Both the position numbers and the translations under genes were made by a program. Of a DNA stretch of 64,000 nucleotides, positions 1 through 12,142 are shown one piece after another. Every line of letters starts with the position of its first letter. Within the stretch, counting starts at the first letter, position 1. The stretch is from Macrolepiota albuminosa (taxonomy: Eukaryota; Basidiomycota; Agaricomycetes; Agaricales; Agaricaceae), in assembly GCA_027475525.1 (NCBI GenBank), contig JAMWFC010000053.1, positions 1,612,001-1,676,000 of the forward strand, read 5' to 3'. The notes beneath the pieces were generated by a model. It was not told the origin of the DNA. It worked only from the letters and a program-made list of their open reading frames with translations, and searched no databases.

Positions 1-379
1 AGTGGAGAGGATGGCACTGGGGAGAAAGAGGGGGAGGGGTAGAAGAGGGTGCGTGAGTATCTGCTGTCCGCTGGCATGCCAGCAGACGGTAGCTGACATC
101 AGTGGAATATTCATTTATTGATATTTAATATTGTATACAGCAGTGGGTTCTACTTCCCCTACTCCACTTTAACGGGGTCTAATGGTGTGTTTTTATATGG
201 GTGCATTTTTGCTCTATATGTACATCATACTGATCTGTAGTAAGTGCCTGTAGTAGTTGATTTGATCCACTCAATTTTCAGTATTGTGTGGAATGGTGAG
301 TTTGACTACCCTAGTCCAAACTCCCCTAGTCCACCATAATGACGTATAATGGTGTCTTTCTATACTGCTGCATTTTTGC

Positions 380-533
380 ACTACATGTAAACTGTACTGA
401 TTTTTGGTAAGGACCTGTGGTCCAATGGAATATTGATACATTGATATTTCATATTGACTACATGTAAACTGTACTGATTTTTGGTAAGGACCTGTGGTCC
501 AATGGAATATTGATACATTGATATTTCATATTG
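380..533. repeat. Exact 77-bp tandem duplication (380-456, 457-533)
   Basis: Two adjacent identical 77-mers. One of twelve identical-length cases in the window; read as an assembly overlap not merged. Confidence 0.85.
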
Positions 534-569
534 TGCACAAAAAGTGGGTTCGAATCCTGCTAGTGCACA
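411..569 (+). repeat. tRNA-like unit, broken by a 77-bp duplication
   Basis: A GGACCTGTGGTCCAATGG start resembles a Pol III A box, and GGGTTCGAATCCTG near 545-558 resembles a B box. The 77-bp duplication (380-456/457-533) sits in the middle and separates the two boxes further than they would be in the real genome. Same family as 651-732. Confidence 0.5.
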
Positions 570-650
570 TTAGACATGACTCAACTTCATTTTACTAATT
601 GTTATTTACTGATTTTTGCACTACATATACACTGTACTGATTTTTGGTAA

Positions 651-732
651 GGACCTGTGGTCTAATGGAATATTGATACATTGATATTTCATATTGTGCA
701 CAAGAGCCGGGTTCAAATCCCGCTAGTGCACA
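651..732 (+). repeat. tRNA-like unit (Pol III A and B boxes), probably tRNA-derived repeat
   Basis: This is the cleanest left-arm copy: A-box-like TGGTCTAATGG, then B-box-like GGGTTCAAATCCC within a CGGG/CCCG T-arm-like hairpin, and a TGTGCAC/GTGCACA outer stem around that hairpin. A full cloverleaf with a seven-pair acceptor stem is not obvious, so I read it as a tRNA-derived repeat, not a functional tRNA. Confidence 0.5.
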
Positions 733-850
733 TTATACATGACATAACTTTGTTTTACTAATTGTTATTTACTACACAGTATAATAAACAAAGTAAGATT
801 GTAATTTTTTACAATGTTCTGTGTAAAGTAAGATTGTAATTTTTTACAAT

Positions 851-930
851 GTCCTGTGGTCTAGCAAAATATTGTCAGTCTATATTTTTTCTACTGTACA
901 ATTTGAGGGTTCGAGTTCCCCTTGTGTAAT
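851..930 (+). repeat. tRNA-like unit, diverged copy
   Basis: GTCCTGTGGTCTAGCAAA gives an A-box-like start and GGGTTCGAGTTCCCC a B-box-like T arm. The middle is diverged from 651-732. A fourth, more decayed copy starts at 1182 and has lost its B box. Confidence 0.45.
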
Positions 931-970
931 CATTGAATAGTGTGTGGTTTTTTGCATTCATGAGAGTGGC

Positions 971-1124
971 ATAACAGAACAAAACAATGGGACGGTTAAT
1001 CTTAGTGGACCTGAGTCCTGTCCAAACTAATTGAAATGTCTGTAGTAATAACAGAACAAAACAATGGGACGGTTAATCTTAGTGGACCTGAGTCCTGTCC
1101 AAACTAATTGAAATGTCTGTAGTA
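971..1124. repeat. Exact 77-bp tandem duplication (971-1047, 1048-1124)
   Basis: Adjacent identical 77-mers inside the left inverted-repeat arm; probable assembly overlap. Confidence 0.85.
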
Positions 1125-1350
1125 ATGTGCTGTAGCCTAGTACACAATACTAGAGTGATATTTATGTATAATCCACAGAATGTCCTATAGTCTAGCAGAA
1201 TATTGTCAGTTTATGTTTCTTCTAGTGCACAACTGGAGGTAACAAATCAACCGGATTTATAATGGATTCATCAGCAGCACAATGGAATGGTTAATCTTGA
1301 CGAAAAATAACCAATGGAAAAGCCAAGAATTATAGTAACTAAGGATTAAA

Positions 1351-3454
1351 TTACTCGTCCGATGTGTATTCCTCCTCTTCATTAGATTCATGTAATGCAT
1401 CTGAATAGAACAAATCCTCATCAAGCAGGTAGTCTGCTGTCAAAAATGCAAAGTCGTCCGGTGTATATGGCCCTTGAGGTCTGGGAAGTGTGATGTCTTC
1501 ATAGTTTGCTATCAGGCCTGACGATGAAGATGGTGAGGGTGACTCTGACATATCAACAGACACATCATCAGTATGACCAGCTTGATTGAAAGGGCCAATG
1601 GGCCTACATTGATCATGTTTTGCTCTAGCGCAAAATTCTTGTTCTGTTGAAATAAATTAACTATGATTACCAGTGCCAAATTATACTCACATTGTTGATA
1701 CAATTTGTTAATTCTTCTATGATCCTCATATTAAATCATACATGTTTCATATTCCTCCCACTCCCGGACATTGTTACCAGTAGGTAGGGTTGGAGAAGGA
1801 GATTGTTGGAAGGGGGAAGACTGGATTTGAAGAGCCATTACATCAAAAAGTGGTGGAAGATTTTCTTTGTCATTGGCTGCCCTGCCTCCATCCATCTCTT
1901 CTGCCATCACAAAAAATAGCAGTGGAAGATTTTCTTTGTCCTCGGTTGCCATATGTACGCCGCTCTGGACTTCTGTTTGTCCACTGTCACCAGCTGCCAC
2001 GGTCTCCATTGCTATTAGTCCTTCTGCTCCTTCACCAACAATGAATAGAGGTGGCAAAGAATTACCATCCATCTCCTCTTCCGCAGGAATAAACACAAGG
2101 GGCAAATCACTGTCTTTGGTCTCTTCTTCTGCAGGAATAAACAAAAGAGGCAAAGAATCCTCTTCCATCTCCTCTTCTGCAGGAATGAATAAAGGCAGCA
2201 AAGATTTGTCTTCCGTCTCCTCTTCTGCAGGAATGAACAAAGACAGCAAAGATTTGTCTTCCATCTCGTCATCTGCCACAATGAACAAAGGAGAGATACC
2301 TTCTAAGTCAGAGTCACTAATGGATGAATTAGGAATATCCACCTGGTCGTCGTCAGTTTCTCCCAGCTCCATGAATGTCTGGCAGATATGAGCTGCTGGG
2401 GCAGAAGGAAGTTGGGATGCTGGTTGAACCACAATGTGAGAATTTTCTATTGTAGGGCCATACACCAGTCTAGGTTTACTCTGACTGTAGAGGTGGTGGA
2501 ATGGATGTTGTGTGTTTGAGGGTTCGATATGCATCAAGGATGGCCATTGGGGAGAGTTGACATCAGGGAGAGTAGTAAGATGGGCCATGGAGAGGCAGTC
2601 TTGAGGATCAGGCTGCTTACTATCAATACTGTTGGTATGGGACTTGATGCCTGTCAATTGGCCCGTCTGAGCAGGATCTATGGACCTGGCAACGGAACTG
2701 ACAATGGAAGCAGCAACAGACTTGCTGCCAGCAAACAGGCAGACCATATCATTGGCCATTGGGACATGTTCCATCCTATTCAGCGACCACCACTTGTCTA
2801 GAGGGGCTAGAAGCGTCTGCTGGTGGCCCCTGGCAGATCCACTACTTGCAAACACACAGAGCAAATCGTCTGGTGCTGGGATGGACACCAATCCATCAGA
2901 TGGCAATGTCATGGGTGGCCAGTGGTTGCATGCCAAGAAGCTTTTAAGAGAGTAGAAGCCTTGCTGATGTACAAGAAGGCAATGCTCCAGCGTTTCATTG
3001 CTTAAAATCTGAACATCCTCTTGGCCAATGTGGTTCTACCAATCATAGCTATACAAATTCCTGATAAGATCTTGATGGCCATCAACAAACTCCAGGATCT
3101 TTGTGGGCAAAGTTTGCTGATTTTGAAAAAAGAAAAATCGGCTCATGCTTTTGATAATGTCTGGGACATTGCAGACCACATTATTCAGTGATGCAGCCCC
3201 CAGATATGACAATACAAAGTTCTATGGCACATAGTCAGATTCTAATATATTTACACATTTTGAAGTTATCTTACCAACTCCTTGTCTAGATGCTGGATAA
3301 TCCATGCCTCTTCCACTTCAAGACTTGGCACAAAATTGCCAAATATGGAAAGTACTGCAATGAGGTGTGACTTGATGTAGTCAACAACCTCTTGCAAATT
3401 TTCTAGTACAGTAGCTTGGGACATGACATTGTATAGTACAGAGGTAGATGCCAT
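1351..3454 (-). pseudogene. Acidic-repeat protein gene, unrecognised, decayed
   Basis: I recognise no family. From 3454 the reading frame gives a 60-codon start (beginning MASTSVLYNVMSQ), then a convincing 53-nt intron at about 3215-3267 (GTAAGA donor, CTGAC branch-like motif, CATAG acceptor). The frame then runs through one TAG (near 3030) into a long open stretch ending at 1731. The distinctive part, at about 2330-2000, is a run of five or six degenerate copies of a unit like PLFIPAEEE, strongly acidic with a short hydrophobic core. A last acidic stretch (1351-1563, ending EEEEYTSDE) may be a terminal exon. It lies next to, and on the same strand as, the KDZ transposase gene inside the inverted-repeat element, so it may be transposon cargo. 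Confidence 0.5.
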
Positions 3455-4129
3455 TGTACTCTTGCTTGTAGAAGCAGATACTGCTATGTATCAGATTTTT
3501 GTATCTTGTAAACAAAAGTGATTTTCAACAATTCCATTGCACGTGACTGTCACAAATCCATTCTGATCATCTACTGATAGCAGCAAGCTGCATCCATCAG
3601 TTTAATCCATCTCTGCATCCATCACATCAATCTGTCTCTATATCCGTCATATCAATCTGTCTCTGCATCCACCATTTTCACAGTGGATCTCTTGCAGTTT
3701 GGGGGGGAATAAAATTAGGAAGCACCTGCCTAAGTTTATCAATTGCCATTGAGGCCAATTCTTGCCACATGGCCACCTTTTTGTGGGCATATAACTAGAG
3801 ACCTCTTTTCTTCACTGACATACTATGCTTTGACCAAATATCTGCCTTTACGAACAGATATAATGATAATGGAAATGTTAGCAAGAGGACTCACATTTAG
3901 AAATAGTTGCAGATTCATTTTCTGCATCAGAATTAGAGTGCCATATCTAAGATACCTTGATCCTTGATGAACTAAGAATGTTGGGATCTCGTATAGCTGT
4001 GCTTGCATTCAAATCCGCTTTCTGTAGAACTAGATACTTTCTCTGAATGCTGGGGTCTGATCCCAGTGGCAGCAGAGCACTGCGGCATCATGCATAGGCA
4101 CAAGCCTTCACCAGGATTGAGGCCTGGAT

Positions 4130-7100
4130 TCTTTGAAGAGATGCACAAGCTCGAGTTTTCACTTTCTTGCTTGAGGCAACTCAGATGACGTAAGAATATA
4201 GAAATGATTTCTCTGCAATGAATTCCTGAAGGGCTTGCAGAAGCCTTTCAATTTGAATCAAGTGCAGATTGCGCTCTATTATTGTTAATGGTGAGACATT
4301 ACCCATGATCATAGATGGGAAGAAGATTTCAAAATCTTCTGGAACAACTATATCTATTGGTCCAAGGTTATCTGCTGGCGGTACCAGCGGATCCGCTGAT
4401 TGTCTATCTTCCGCTATTTCATTGTTGTCAAAGGCTCTGGGAACTTTATCCGGTTCCAAGAGAGCAGTCTGCCTTCTACTAGCAATAAACCCACTTCTGT
4501 CCTGAGAAGCAGCAAGGACATTGAGTTGAACCCTTAATAGTTGTCTTTCTGCCTCGACCTTTTGCCGATCATTATTGCTTGCATGCCAATTCAAACAGCG
4601 AACCTGGTCTTGAATTGCAATTCTGAGCTTCCAATTAGTGAAATAGGTTGGGCCATCAGCAATACACCTTACTGCTGCTTCTCAATGTCAAGGGCAAGTT
4701 GAATCCAGAAGGAATGAATATCCATCACTGCAACATCTGTTGAGTGGTTTCTACTGTCTGCTGCCATTCAGTCTTCACTTGCACTATTGAAGGTCATTGT
4801 ATGAGCTTTGAGAATATCCATTGCTTTACGGTTTCCCTCCTCTCTGAGCCTTTCTGCCTTAGCTATTTCAGCTTCCCAGCTTGTTAGTAAATCTGTTGAT
4901 ATTCTGACAGATCGCTCAGTGAAATATTGAATGGCTGCATCTCTCATCTCAACAGCAGTCCTGAACTTTTGAGATAGAAATAAAACCATGTCAAGCAGCT
5001 TCTTTCAGTTTGAGTCACACATATGATTATCAAGGATTTCTGCCCGATGTGCCAAGATAGCCGTACAGGCCATCTGTGAGACTTTATTTAGTATAGGCCA
5101 GAGACTTTCAATTATCTCCCTAGCCAAATGACTGGCCATGGGAATGAAGGACGGGACAAAGCAGAAAAAACAATCCTCCTTATGCCCATGGACATGAAGA
5201 AGTCCTATTGCAAAGTTCACAAGTAGATTATCTGGCAGGACTTCTCTGGCCTTGGCAAGCTGTTCAGAAAATTTGACACACCACTGGCATGCTATGTCAT
5301 ATACTAGTAGGAGACACTGAATCCCATCCATGTTAGTTATCTTAACTGTCCATGTAATGGAAAAGTCTGTATAAACCTGGCCTTCACCACAGATCAAGTT
5401 TGTTACACTATTAGGAGCAAAGCAGCCGTGCCATTAACATGCCGTTGCAACAATACTAGTAATGTCGCATAACTTGTTCATCATCAGGGCCTTTTTAATA
5501 GCTTTGAATGTGTTTTCACAAGCGGCTCTCTGGACAGATGGAGGTTCAGCAGACGGCTGATGGACAGGATTGAATTGATGAGCAGACAGTGGACAGGTAG
5601 GATTAAAGAATGTCACTCACTGTTAGCTGTTCCTTTGTGCGCTTGAGATAGTGGATGAGCTCATCCCTCCTGGCTATCATACTACTGTCTTCTGAATGCC
5701 ATACATCATAAGCAGAATTAGAATGTTGGACGTGATTTGTCTTGAAATTGCCATCCATCATTAAAGAATGATTGAACTTCTACTGGACGGGATCTTCTTC
5801 TCAGTTGAATGGAAGATTGACTCCTGGTTGGGGACAAGTTGGACAGAATATTGCAAATTCACCATGGTCTGGCGCCATGAGGTGCCTCAATTCATTATGG
5901 CCAAAGCCTGCCCACTTCAACTTCTTCAGCCACCACCATGAACGAGAAATTTGTTGTAGCTCATGGTAAAGGTTATCCACCTCACCAGAAGATGCAATCA
6001 GGAAAGTTATTCTTGCAATTTTCTGCCAGTACTGGTAGGCGGATGCTTTGCACTCTAGATTTGTCAGACAGAAGTTGTCCAGCACAGCTGTTGTAAAATA
6101 TGTTTGTGTCTGATCAAATGTACTGGGGACCAGCTGTGAGCAGATGATATCCTTCACCAAGACATCCATCTCAGAACACTCACATGAAATGACAGTGATG
6201 TAGTGTACCTCAGTTGTGTGAACAATCCGTTGTATTGGATTCCCAAAGCAATCATATCTGTCTATATGGAACCCATTCATGGCTGGCCAATTTTCTGGAA
6301 TATCTCCTATTGGCACATTATTCTCTGGTTCCTGTTGCTCTTCCTTTTTCATGATTTGATCAAGACTGGCATTCTGAAGTCTGCTCAGGAAATTTGAAGT
6401 CATGGATGAATGTGCTGCCAGATGTCCTGGGTTGCTATCCGCTAATGGAAGTTCAACATCCAGTTGATATTTGAGTCATAGAAACTCTTGCTCCTGAATG
6501 TCCTTTTTCTGCTCATGGTCCTCAAGAGCCCTGACCTTGACCTTCTCTTGATAACAGTTTTCATGCAATGAATTGTGTTGGATATAGAAATACCCTCTAG
6601 TATCTGACATATTCATTGGTTGGAAATACCTACCATTCCATACTTCAGGTCGGTGAAACAGGTTGGAGTTGTGCATGCAGCAGAAACATCCGTGACAGAA
6701 TATTCTTGACCCAATGCAATCATGGCATTGCCATTGTGCGAGGTAATGGTCAGGACAAGCAAGGCAATTAGTAACGTCATCTATTGATTCATGACCAAGC
6801 AATCTATTGTCATGACCCCTCCTCTCCGGAACCCTCCCAGGACATCCCCAGAGCCCCATCTGGGGCCCTCTTTTGTCAACCCCACAATGTACCCCGCCTC
6901 CACAGCTGCCGACACGGCCATCATACGCATCAAAGACTGCCATCAGCCAGCCTCCCCAGGAACCCTGCATCACAGACCCCGGGATCAACCGCCATCAACG
7001 ATTGGATCATGCAACCTGCTTCTGGCTATCACGCATCACGCATCACAGCTCCCTCCACGCCAATTGATCGCGTGCCCCACACGTGCAATCCAAGTATACA

Positions 7101-7966
7101 GTCCCTGCCTGCTACTCAATGCCTCCCGGAGCCCATCCCAGACACCCTGAAACCCCGAGACCTGGCCCCGTAGTACTTATAGCGTAGTTCCCTGTTGTAT
7201 TCGCTAGTCTTGATATTAACTTGAATTGTTGTGTGCCCTCTGCTTGACTGGTACGCAGTAACTGGCACGCTTTGACTGGCATGCTTAAATAATCACGTGC
7301 TCTAAGTTTGATATGCACCTCGTGACTTATAGTTTGTTAACCAGGTCTCGTCTTAGAACCTCCGGTTCGCAACTCGACTTCCACCCAACACTCAGCTACC
7401 CAAAACCCAAAGCCTCCGGACCAAGTCTCCTCTTCTGGGACTATTCCCATCCCCGTTTTGAACTCTGGAGTCCTAGCCCTGGAGTTCCAGACACTCAAGT
7501 ATCCGTAGATCAAGTCCACCTCGTAAGGGTGCTGCTTTCCCAGAAAGCCCCCAACTCAGTGAAACCTGACATCTATTGAGCAACTGTGGAACATGGTTGA
7601 TGAAGTCGTTAAGATAATCTGCCTATATCTATGTATGAACTTGAATAATTCGCTCTCAATAATAGCATACATTCAAATCACCTTTACATGCCTTGTGGAT
7701 ATGGACATTGTATCATCTACATCATTTACCATTGGATTATTGTCCAAGTGTGCAAAGTTATCATTATCTGGAAATGCTGCAGGTGGTGCACCAGTTACAA
7801 TAGGAATGGGACCCAGTGGTAGCCATTGTGTTATGAGGACTGGCAACCCTCGTGTATTCTGAGTGAGTCGTGTCCTTTCCTCAGCAAATGAGATGAGGTC
7901 CCTTTGCCTGATGACTGTTGTTTTTAGTTGCTTGTGTTTCTTCAGAGAGTTCAGGTTCATGATCAA
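4130..7966 (-). pseudogene. KDZ-type transposase gene (CxC2-like zinc domain plus catalytic region), disrupted
   Basis: Read on the minus strand from about 7966. The N-terminal segment is followed by a cysteine-rich block (about 6600-6790: CLACPDHYLAQWQCHDC, then CHGC and FHRPEVWNG), which resembles the CxC2 cysteine cluster described with KDZ transposases. Next comes CPTCPQPGVNLP (about 5800-5840), and then the conserved core at 5005-5397 with YDIACQWC, the FAIGLLHVHGHKEDC block, PSFIP and EIIESLW, where KDZ proteins carry catalytic acidic residues. The C-terminal coiled region continues at 4181-4594. It is broken by frameshifts, stops and a solo LTR at 6808-7571. Known of the family: a cut-and-paste transposase common in Agaricomycetes. 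This copy cannot make protein. Confidence 0.75.
6808..7571. mobile_element. Solo LTR (764 bp) inserted in the KDZ gene, TSD TCTAT
   Basis: It starts TGTCATGACCCC and ends GAAACCTGACA, the TG...CA form of an LTR. Directly flanked by 5-bp repeats TCTAT at 6803-6807 and 7572-7576. KDZ-like coding sequence continues on both sides, so the insertion postdates the transposase gene. No internal retrotransposon domains remain; the small ORFs inside are not genes. Confidence 0.8.
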
Positions 7967-8159
7967 AATATCTATGGCCAGGACCTAGCCATTATACTGG
8001 AGATCTAATGAGACCACTCATCAATATTGGTAATATGCCCCAATTTGGATGGGCCAGATACCAGCAGACAGCGAACCCTATCTGTCAAAGACAAACAGAA
8101 TCTGTTTGTCATCAATGGACACTGAACGGAAATGTATATTTTATCATGTGATCCTTTGA

Positions 8160-8743
8160 TTGAGAACTATGTGGTTGCAGAAAATTATATTGTCTATAAA
8201 CATGTTTGCCCTTCTGCAACTGCCTGAACCAATATTTTCACCAAAGAAAAGACAAGTGGAACTGATATTTACAGCAGAAAAAAGATCTATCTTTGAACCA
8301 TACAAGGAACTCTACCGCTCCTCAACTACTCCTCAAACTCGGACTGCTATCTTGAAGGATAAAATCCTAATAGATATCTTCAACTACTGGGCCACTAAGG
8401 AGACAGAGCCAAAGACAGGGGAAGAGTGGGCAGAGAGAATCAAAGTAGGTACAGCAACTCATTGCAAAGAACTAGACATCATTTGCTTGAATAGAAGGTT
8501 GTCCAGTATATCAAGAATTGCTGGTGCCCTTATTACCAGCATAAAGATCCAAAGGTGCTCCTGAAAACTTCACTGCGAGATGTTGTCCAGCAGACAATGG
8601 CAAAGGAGATAAACAAGGAGATCCAGAACTTGTTGAGGGGTAAGGATCACAATGCCTCAGGATTGGATGCATTTGCACAATATAATGTGGCTGTCAAAAA
8701 TGTTATGCATCAACTCACACCGCAGGAGGAAAGTCACTTATAG
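8160..8743 (+). pseudogene. Unrecognised cargo-like ORF with basic and helical segments
   Basis: Two overlapping open segments (8160-8564 and 8555-8743) look like one frame-shifted gene. The first has a basic, aromatic stretch (KKRQVELIFTAEKRSIFEPY) and an ILKDKILIDIFNYWA segment; the second reads DVVQQTMAKEINKEIQN and QYNVAVKNVMHQLTPQEE. The layout reminds me of the multi-copy hypothetical proteins found among agaricomycete transposons, but this is recall, not a database match. No catalytic motif is visible. It lies inside the inverted-repeat element, opposite in strand to the KDZ gene. Confidence 0.35.
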
Positions 8744-9277
8744 AAGATGGCGGCAGAATAGAGCAAAAAAGGAAATCTGCCAGAAATTCAGTGCAAGTTG
8801 GTACTCCTTCTGTCCTCCATCCGTCCTCTATTTGTTGTACATCCATCTGCTTGATTCCACTTTCTAATCGTTGTCTCTTCAGGAAGGCCCAAAAGCACGG
8901 TTTGAAGCATGTGGACAATGCAGATGTGCTTTGATTTAGAGAGATGGGCATGTTGAGTTGGACTGTTGTTGGTTGATATGCAGATGAAGGCATGACTATT
9001 AGAATGTATGTGGTGCCATCATTCTTTAAACAATTTTGACACCAATTATAGTCATGACAATATGTCATACTTGACCCATGCTAACCGACCTACCTTTCAA
9101 GACTCCTTTCCTGACCTTGTTAGTGACCTCAACAAGAAGATGATGGATTACATGTCTGCTCTTCTTGGTAGAGACATGCCGTCCAACATGCAATCATCCC
9201 ATGATTTGACTCCTCCTATCCTTACATGCCATAACCTTATTCTTGATCTGGATAGGGATGGATTCCCAATATTACCA

Positions 9278-9431
9278 GCAGATCCAGGACCAAATATATT
9301 TCAAACTCAGGCAGAATTGGAAATGCTTGTCCAGGACTATCTAAATACTCATTAGCAGATCCAGGACCAAATATATTTCAAACTCAGGCAGAATTGGAAA
9401 TGCTTGTCCAGGACTATCTAAATACTCATTA
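9278..9431. repeat. Exact 77-bp tandem duplication (9278-9354, 9355-9431)
   Basis: Identical adjacent 77-mers; introduces a frameshift in the ORF starting at 9008. Probable assembly overlap. Confidence 0.85.
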
Positions 9432-9726
9432 CAGTGAATCCTAGTTTTCTTCACCTTTGCTCATCATCTGATCACTCTGTCAGAAATTGCATCTGGTTAC
9501 CAATATGAATCTGCTCCTTACAAGGCAGTGAGGACTAATAATCAGCAATTTATACATTCAAGGTATCTTCCAGAGGGTCTGATATTCCAAGATCCCCATA
9601 ATCTTAGTCAGTCTGAGCTATTGCATCTGCTAAACTTCTGGAGAGACCATCAAGGACAGTATGGATCTGGTGACACCTTCTGCTGGACGGTTTATCTCAA
9701 CCATTACAAGCAGCCAGTAGCTGCCG

Positions 9727-9880
9727 AGTATGGCACCCGAGCTGATTGTGAAAAAAATGCGGCAGCAGCAGCAGCACATAAGGCTACACGCAAAAATGGA
9801 GGGAGTATGGCACCCGAGCTGATTGTGAAAAAAATGCGGCAGCAGCAGCAGCACATAAGGCTACACGCAAAAATGGAGGG
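9727..9880. repeat. Exact 77-bp tandem duplication (9727-9803, 9804-9880)
   Basis: Identical adjacent 77-mers; repeats a short poly-Ala coding tract and shifts the frame. Probable assembly overlap. Confidence 0.85.
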
Positions 9881-10732
9881 AAAAATCAGAAACAGAGGCC
9901 AACACCATTATCAGTGGTCGATGGCAACAGTAGGACCATCACTAATGATGGAGCCACTGATGGCAGATCCGCTTTAGTCACAGGATCTGCAGCCAACTTG
10001 GAGTGGCAACTGGGGCCTACACTTCCCCTGTCACCTAGCATACCAGACACACCACTGCCTGACTTACAGGAGGAACCTCCTGTCTTGCACTCACCGCACA
10101 CTCCCCAGCCTCAGTGCCACAACAGATCCACGGTTCACAACAAATCCCGACCAAATGTATCAGCTTCTGCTTACAATGAGTCTGCTCTCGACAAATCCAT
10201 TCATGACAAATGTGGTGATGATACAGCAGTGGTAGATGCCACTACCATCCACTTCTTACAATAAAGAGGATGGAGCCATCCAGACCCTCCAATTAATGGC
10301 CCTAGTGATGGTTCCCCTAGATATAAAGTGTTAAGAAGAGCGCTCGACATTCTTCAAGATGAGGACAATGACCAATTTGAAGGTGAGGGAAGGCCAGCAT
10401 TACAAAACCAAAAGAAGTGCAAGGCATTGCCTAACCAATTGTCAACAAATTCCAAGCAACCCCGCAAGTCTCAAGCACAAATGCTACAGAAAGATGCAGC
10501 TTGATACATTGATATGTCTACACCAGCAAAAAGGAGTAGCAGCTGCACCAAGGTCATTTGACCAGTCTGCCATCATTGATGTGGGGAAGGGAGAAATGTT
10601 ACATTACATTTTTGTAAACTATAGTATTACAAAAATGTAGCAATGTCTATCATAACAAAAAAAAATTGTACAATAACAAACCATCCATCTTAAACTATCT
10701 ATCTTCACTTGTCTTCTGTTGCCTTCTGTCTC

Positions 10733-11908
10733 TCAGTAAGCCACTGGATGATCAGGTCCATTGCATTGGCAGCTGACTACTTCAGGAGTTGCTGCGAGCC
10801 TGTCCCCTTGGGCCAGGGAGAGGGTCCTCAGCAGGGACTGGCAGAGGGATGAAAGATGGTTGAGGAGGTGATGGAGATGTTCGTGTGGGAGACATCCCTG
10901 AGGATGTTTGTTGAAGCAGGGATGGAGTGACGGTGAGAGCGGATAAGTCAGTGGCATGATGGGATTGGTCAGTGGCGAGGGCAGAGGTGTCACCAGTAGG
11001 AACGGATACATTAGCAGTAGGGTCAGGAGCGGTTTCTTCCTCTTCAACAATGGGTCCAAGTCCACTGTGCCCTATTGGATGCACTGCCACATCATCCTGA
11101 GCTGACAGACTGGAGAGACGGGTGGAGATGTGAAGTTGACTCTGCAAAGTGTTAACCATACCCCAAATATGGCAGATCTGCTCTTCTGTCTGACAGATCC
11201 ATCTGTCATGGGATGCAAGCATCTCACCCGCATGAGAAACATTGGTTTGCAGAGTTTCCATGCGGCCACCAAGCATGTTGACCTGAGTCTGGTAGCAATA
11301 GAAGAAGTCCTCAATACGCGGTAACCAGCTCTCCTCAGCCATGACAAACCCGTCCCGCACCTGCTCCCCAACATTCTACAATGCTTCCTGGAACCCATTC
11401 TCCATCCTGTCCAAATAGCTCTCCACCCCTGCTATTACACCAGCCACAATGTCCTCACTGTGACTAGACTTCATTGCCCATTCATTGCCCTTTCTCTTGA
11501 CCAGAAGAGGATCTGCTAGGTGGTTGGAGGTCGACGGTTGGGATGGATGGATGGATGGTTTTGATGGTCCCGCGATCGGACTGGCTGGTTCATCTGCTAA
11601 CTATTGATTAGCTATTTGAGCAGAAAAAGAGTTTCATACCATCATCACTCTCAATAATCGTCACTGACTTCTTTCTCAGTGATTTTTTCCCCTTTCCCTT
11701 GTTGCCGGGCTTGATGGTTTTCTTGACAATCGTCAGGCTGCATGTTTGTTTGCCAATGAGCCAGCAGGGATCACATGCAGTGCTGCCCTTTATCCTGACA
11801 CACTGTAGCTGCTTACTTGCACAATATTGGCAAGGGGGGTTGATGTGCTGTCCTCAGATACATGCCCAACAGCATCTCTCCAGTAATTTCCCCCTTCGGT
11901 ATCCTGCC
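10733..11908 (-). pseudogene. Zinc-cluster/coiled-coil gene, downstream half (split by Gypsy-1)
   Basis: On the minus strand just below the Gypsy-1 LTR is a cysteine pattern of the form C-x2-C-x6-C-x7-C-x2-C-x6-C (around 11740-11850, containing CDPCWLIGKQTC), followed by a Lys-rich stretch (GNKGKGKKSLRKKS). A likely intron follows at about 11585-11627 (GTATGA donor, TTAG acceptor). Then comes a helical, probably coiled-coil region and a Ser/Thr/Pro-rich tail ending near 10740. The cysteine layout suggests a DNA-binding zinc cluster; that is inference. The upstream half lies at 29757-30600 on the same strand, beyond the inserted Gypsy-1. Confidence 0.5.
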
Positions 11909-12142
11909 TGTAGCGTAGTCCGCTATGTAGCGTTGGCCATATAGCTTTACTTACTATAGTAGACATTATATTATACTTATTATAATATAATATTAATATT
12001 AATTACTTTATTATATCTAGTTACATGTGCTGCTTACTAAGCAGCTTACTTTTTGTTGTACACTACATCGTCAATAGACCGGTCTGGTCTGATTCATTGT
12101 GGTGTGCACACTAAGCTCTTTCAAACCCGTAACTTCGTTACA
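11909..12142 (+). repeat. Gypsy-1 left LTR (234 bp)
   Basis: Starts TGTAGCGTAG, ends CGTTACA; AT-rich centre. Pairs with 29518-29751 with five transition differences and no gaps. I do not recognise a tRNA primer site immediately downstream (a T-run follows). Confidence 0.92.

Larger units (their letters stand above)
1..1260 (+). repeat. Left arm of a large imperfect inverted repeat (putative long TIR)
   Basis: Bases 1-240 read almost base for base as the reverse complement of about 31930-32260: the shared landmarks are a GGAGAGGATGGCACTG start, a CTGGCATG block, a GTGGGTTCTACT block and a TCTAATGGTGTGTTTTTATA block. Further in, the AATTGTTATTTACTACACAG motif at about 759-778 recurs inverted at about 31030-31050. 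The arm carries several tRNA-like units and two 77-bp assembly duplications. It runs off the window start, so its true outer end is not visible. Inference: it is the terminal inverted repeat of the DNA transposon whose KDZ transposase remains lie at 4130-7966. Confidence 0.7.
9008..10640 (+). pseudogene. Unrecognised ORF cluster, probably the downstream part of the 8160 gene
   Basis: Open segments at 9008-9355, 9528-9977, 9914-10264 and 10359-10640 are interrupted by two 77-bp assembly duplications (9278/9355 and 9727/9804). Each shifts the frame by two, so part of the fragmentation is artificial. The protein has an aromatic stretch (near LNFWRDHQGQYGSG and FCWTVYLNHYKQPVAAEYG), then a Ser/Pro-rich polar tail. 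I see no known domain. It probably belongs with 8160-8743 as one cargo gene of the inverted-repeat element. Confidence 0.35.

Noticed and set aside
380..533. Short tandem repeats as a CRISPR-like or satellite array
   Set aside because: Each site has only two exact copies of 77 bp with no spacer; explained as assembly overlaps, and CRISPR arrays are not expected in a fungal genome.
6784..7173. Overlapping Pro/His-rich ORFs at 6784-7173, 6791-7150 and 7313-7579
   Set aside because: They lie entirely inside the solo LTR (6808-7571) with matching target duplications; composition-driven frames, not genes.
8160..10640. A TET/JBP dioxygenase as KDZ cargo
   Set aside because: Expected from what is known of KDZ elements, but I found no HxD iron-binding motif or matching C-terminal His/Arg pattern in any frame here.
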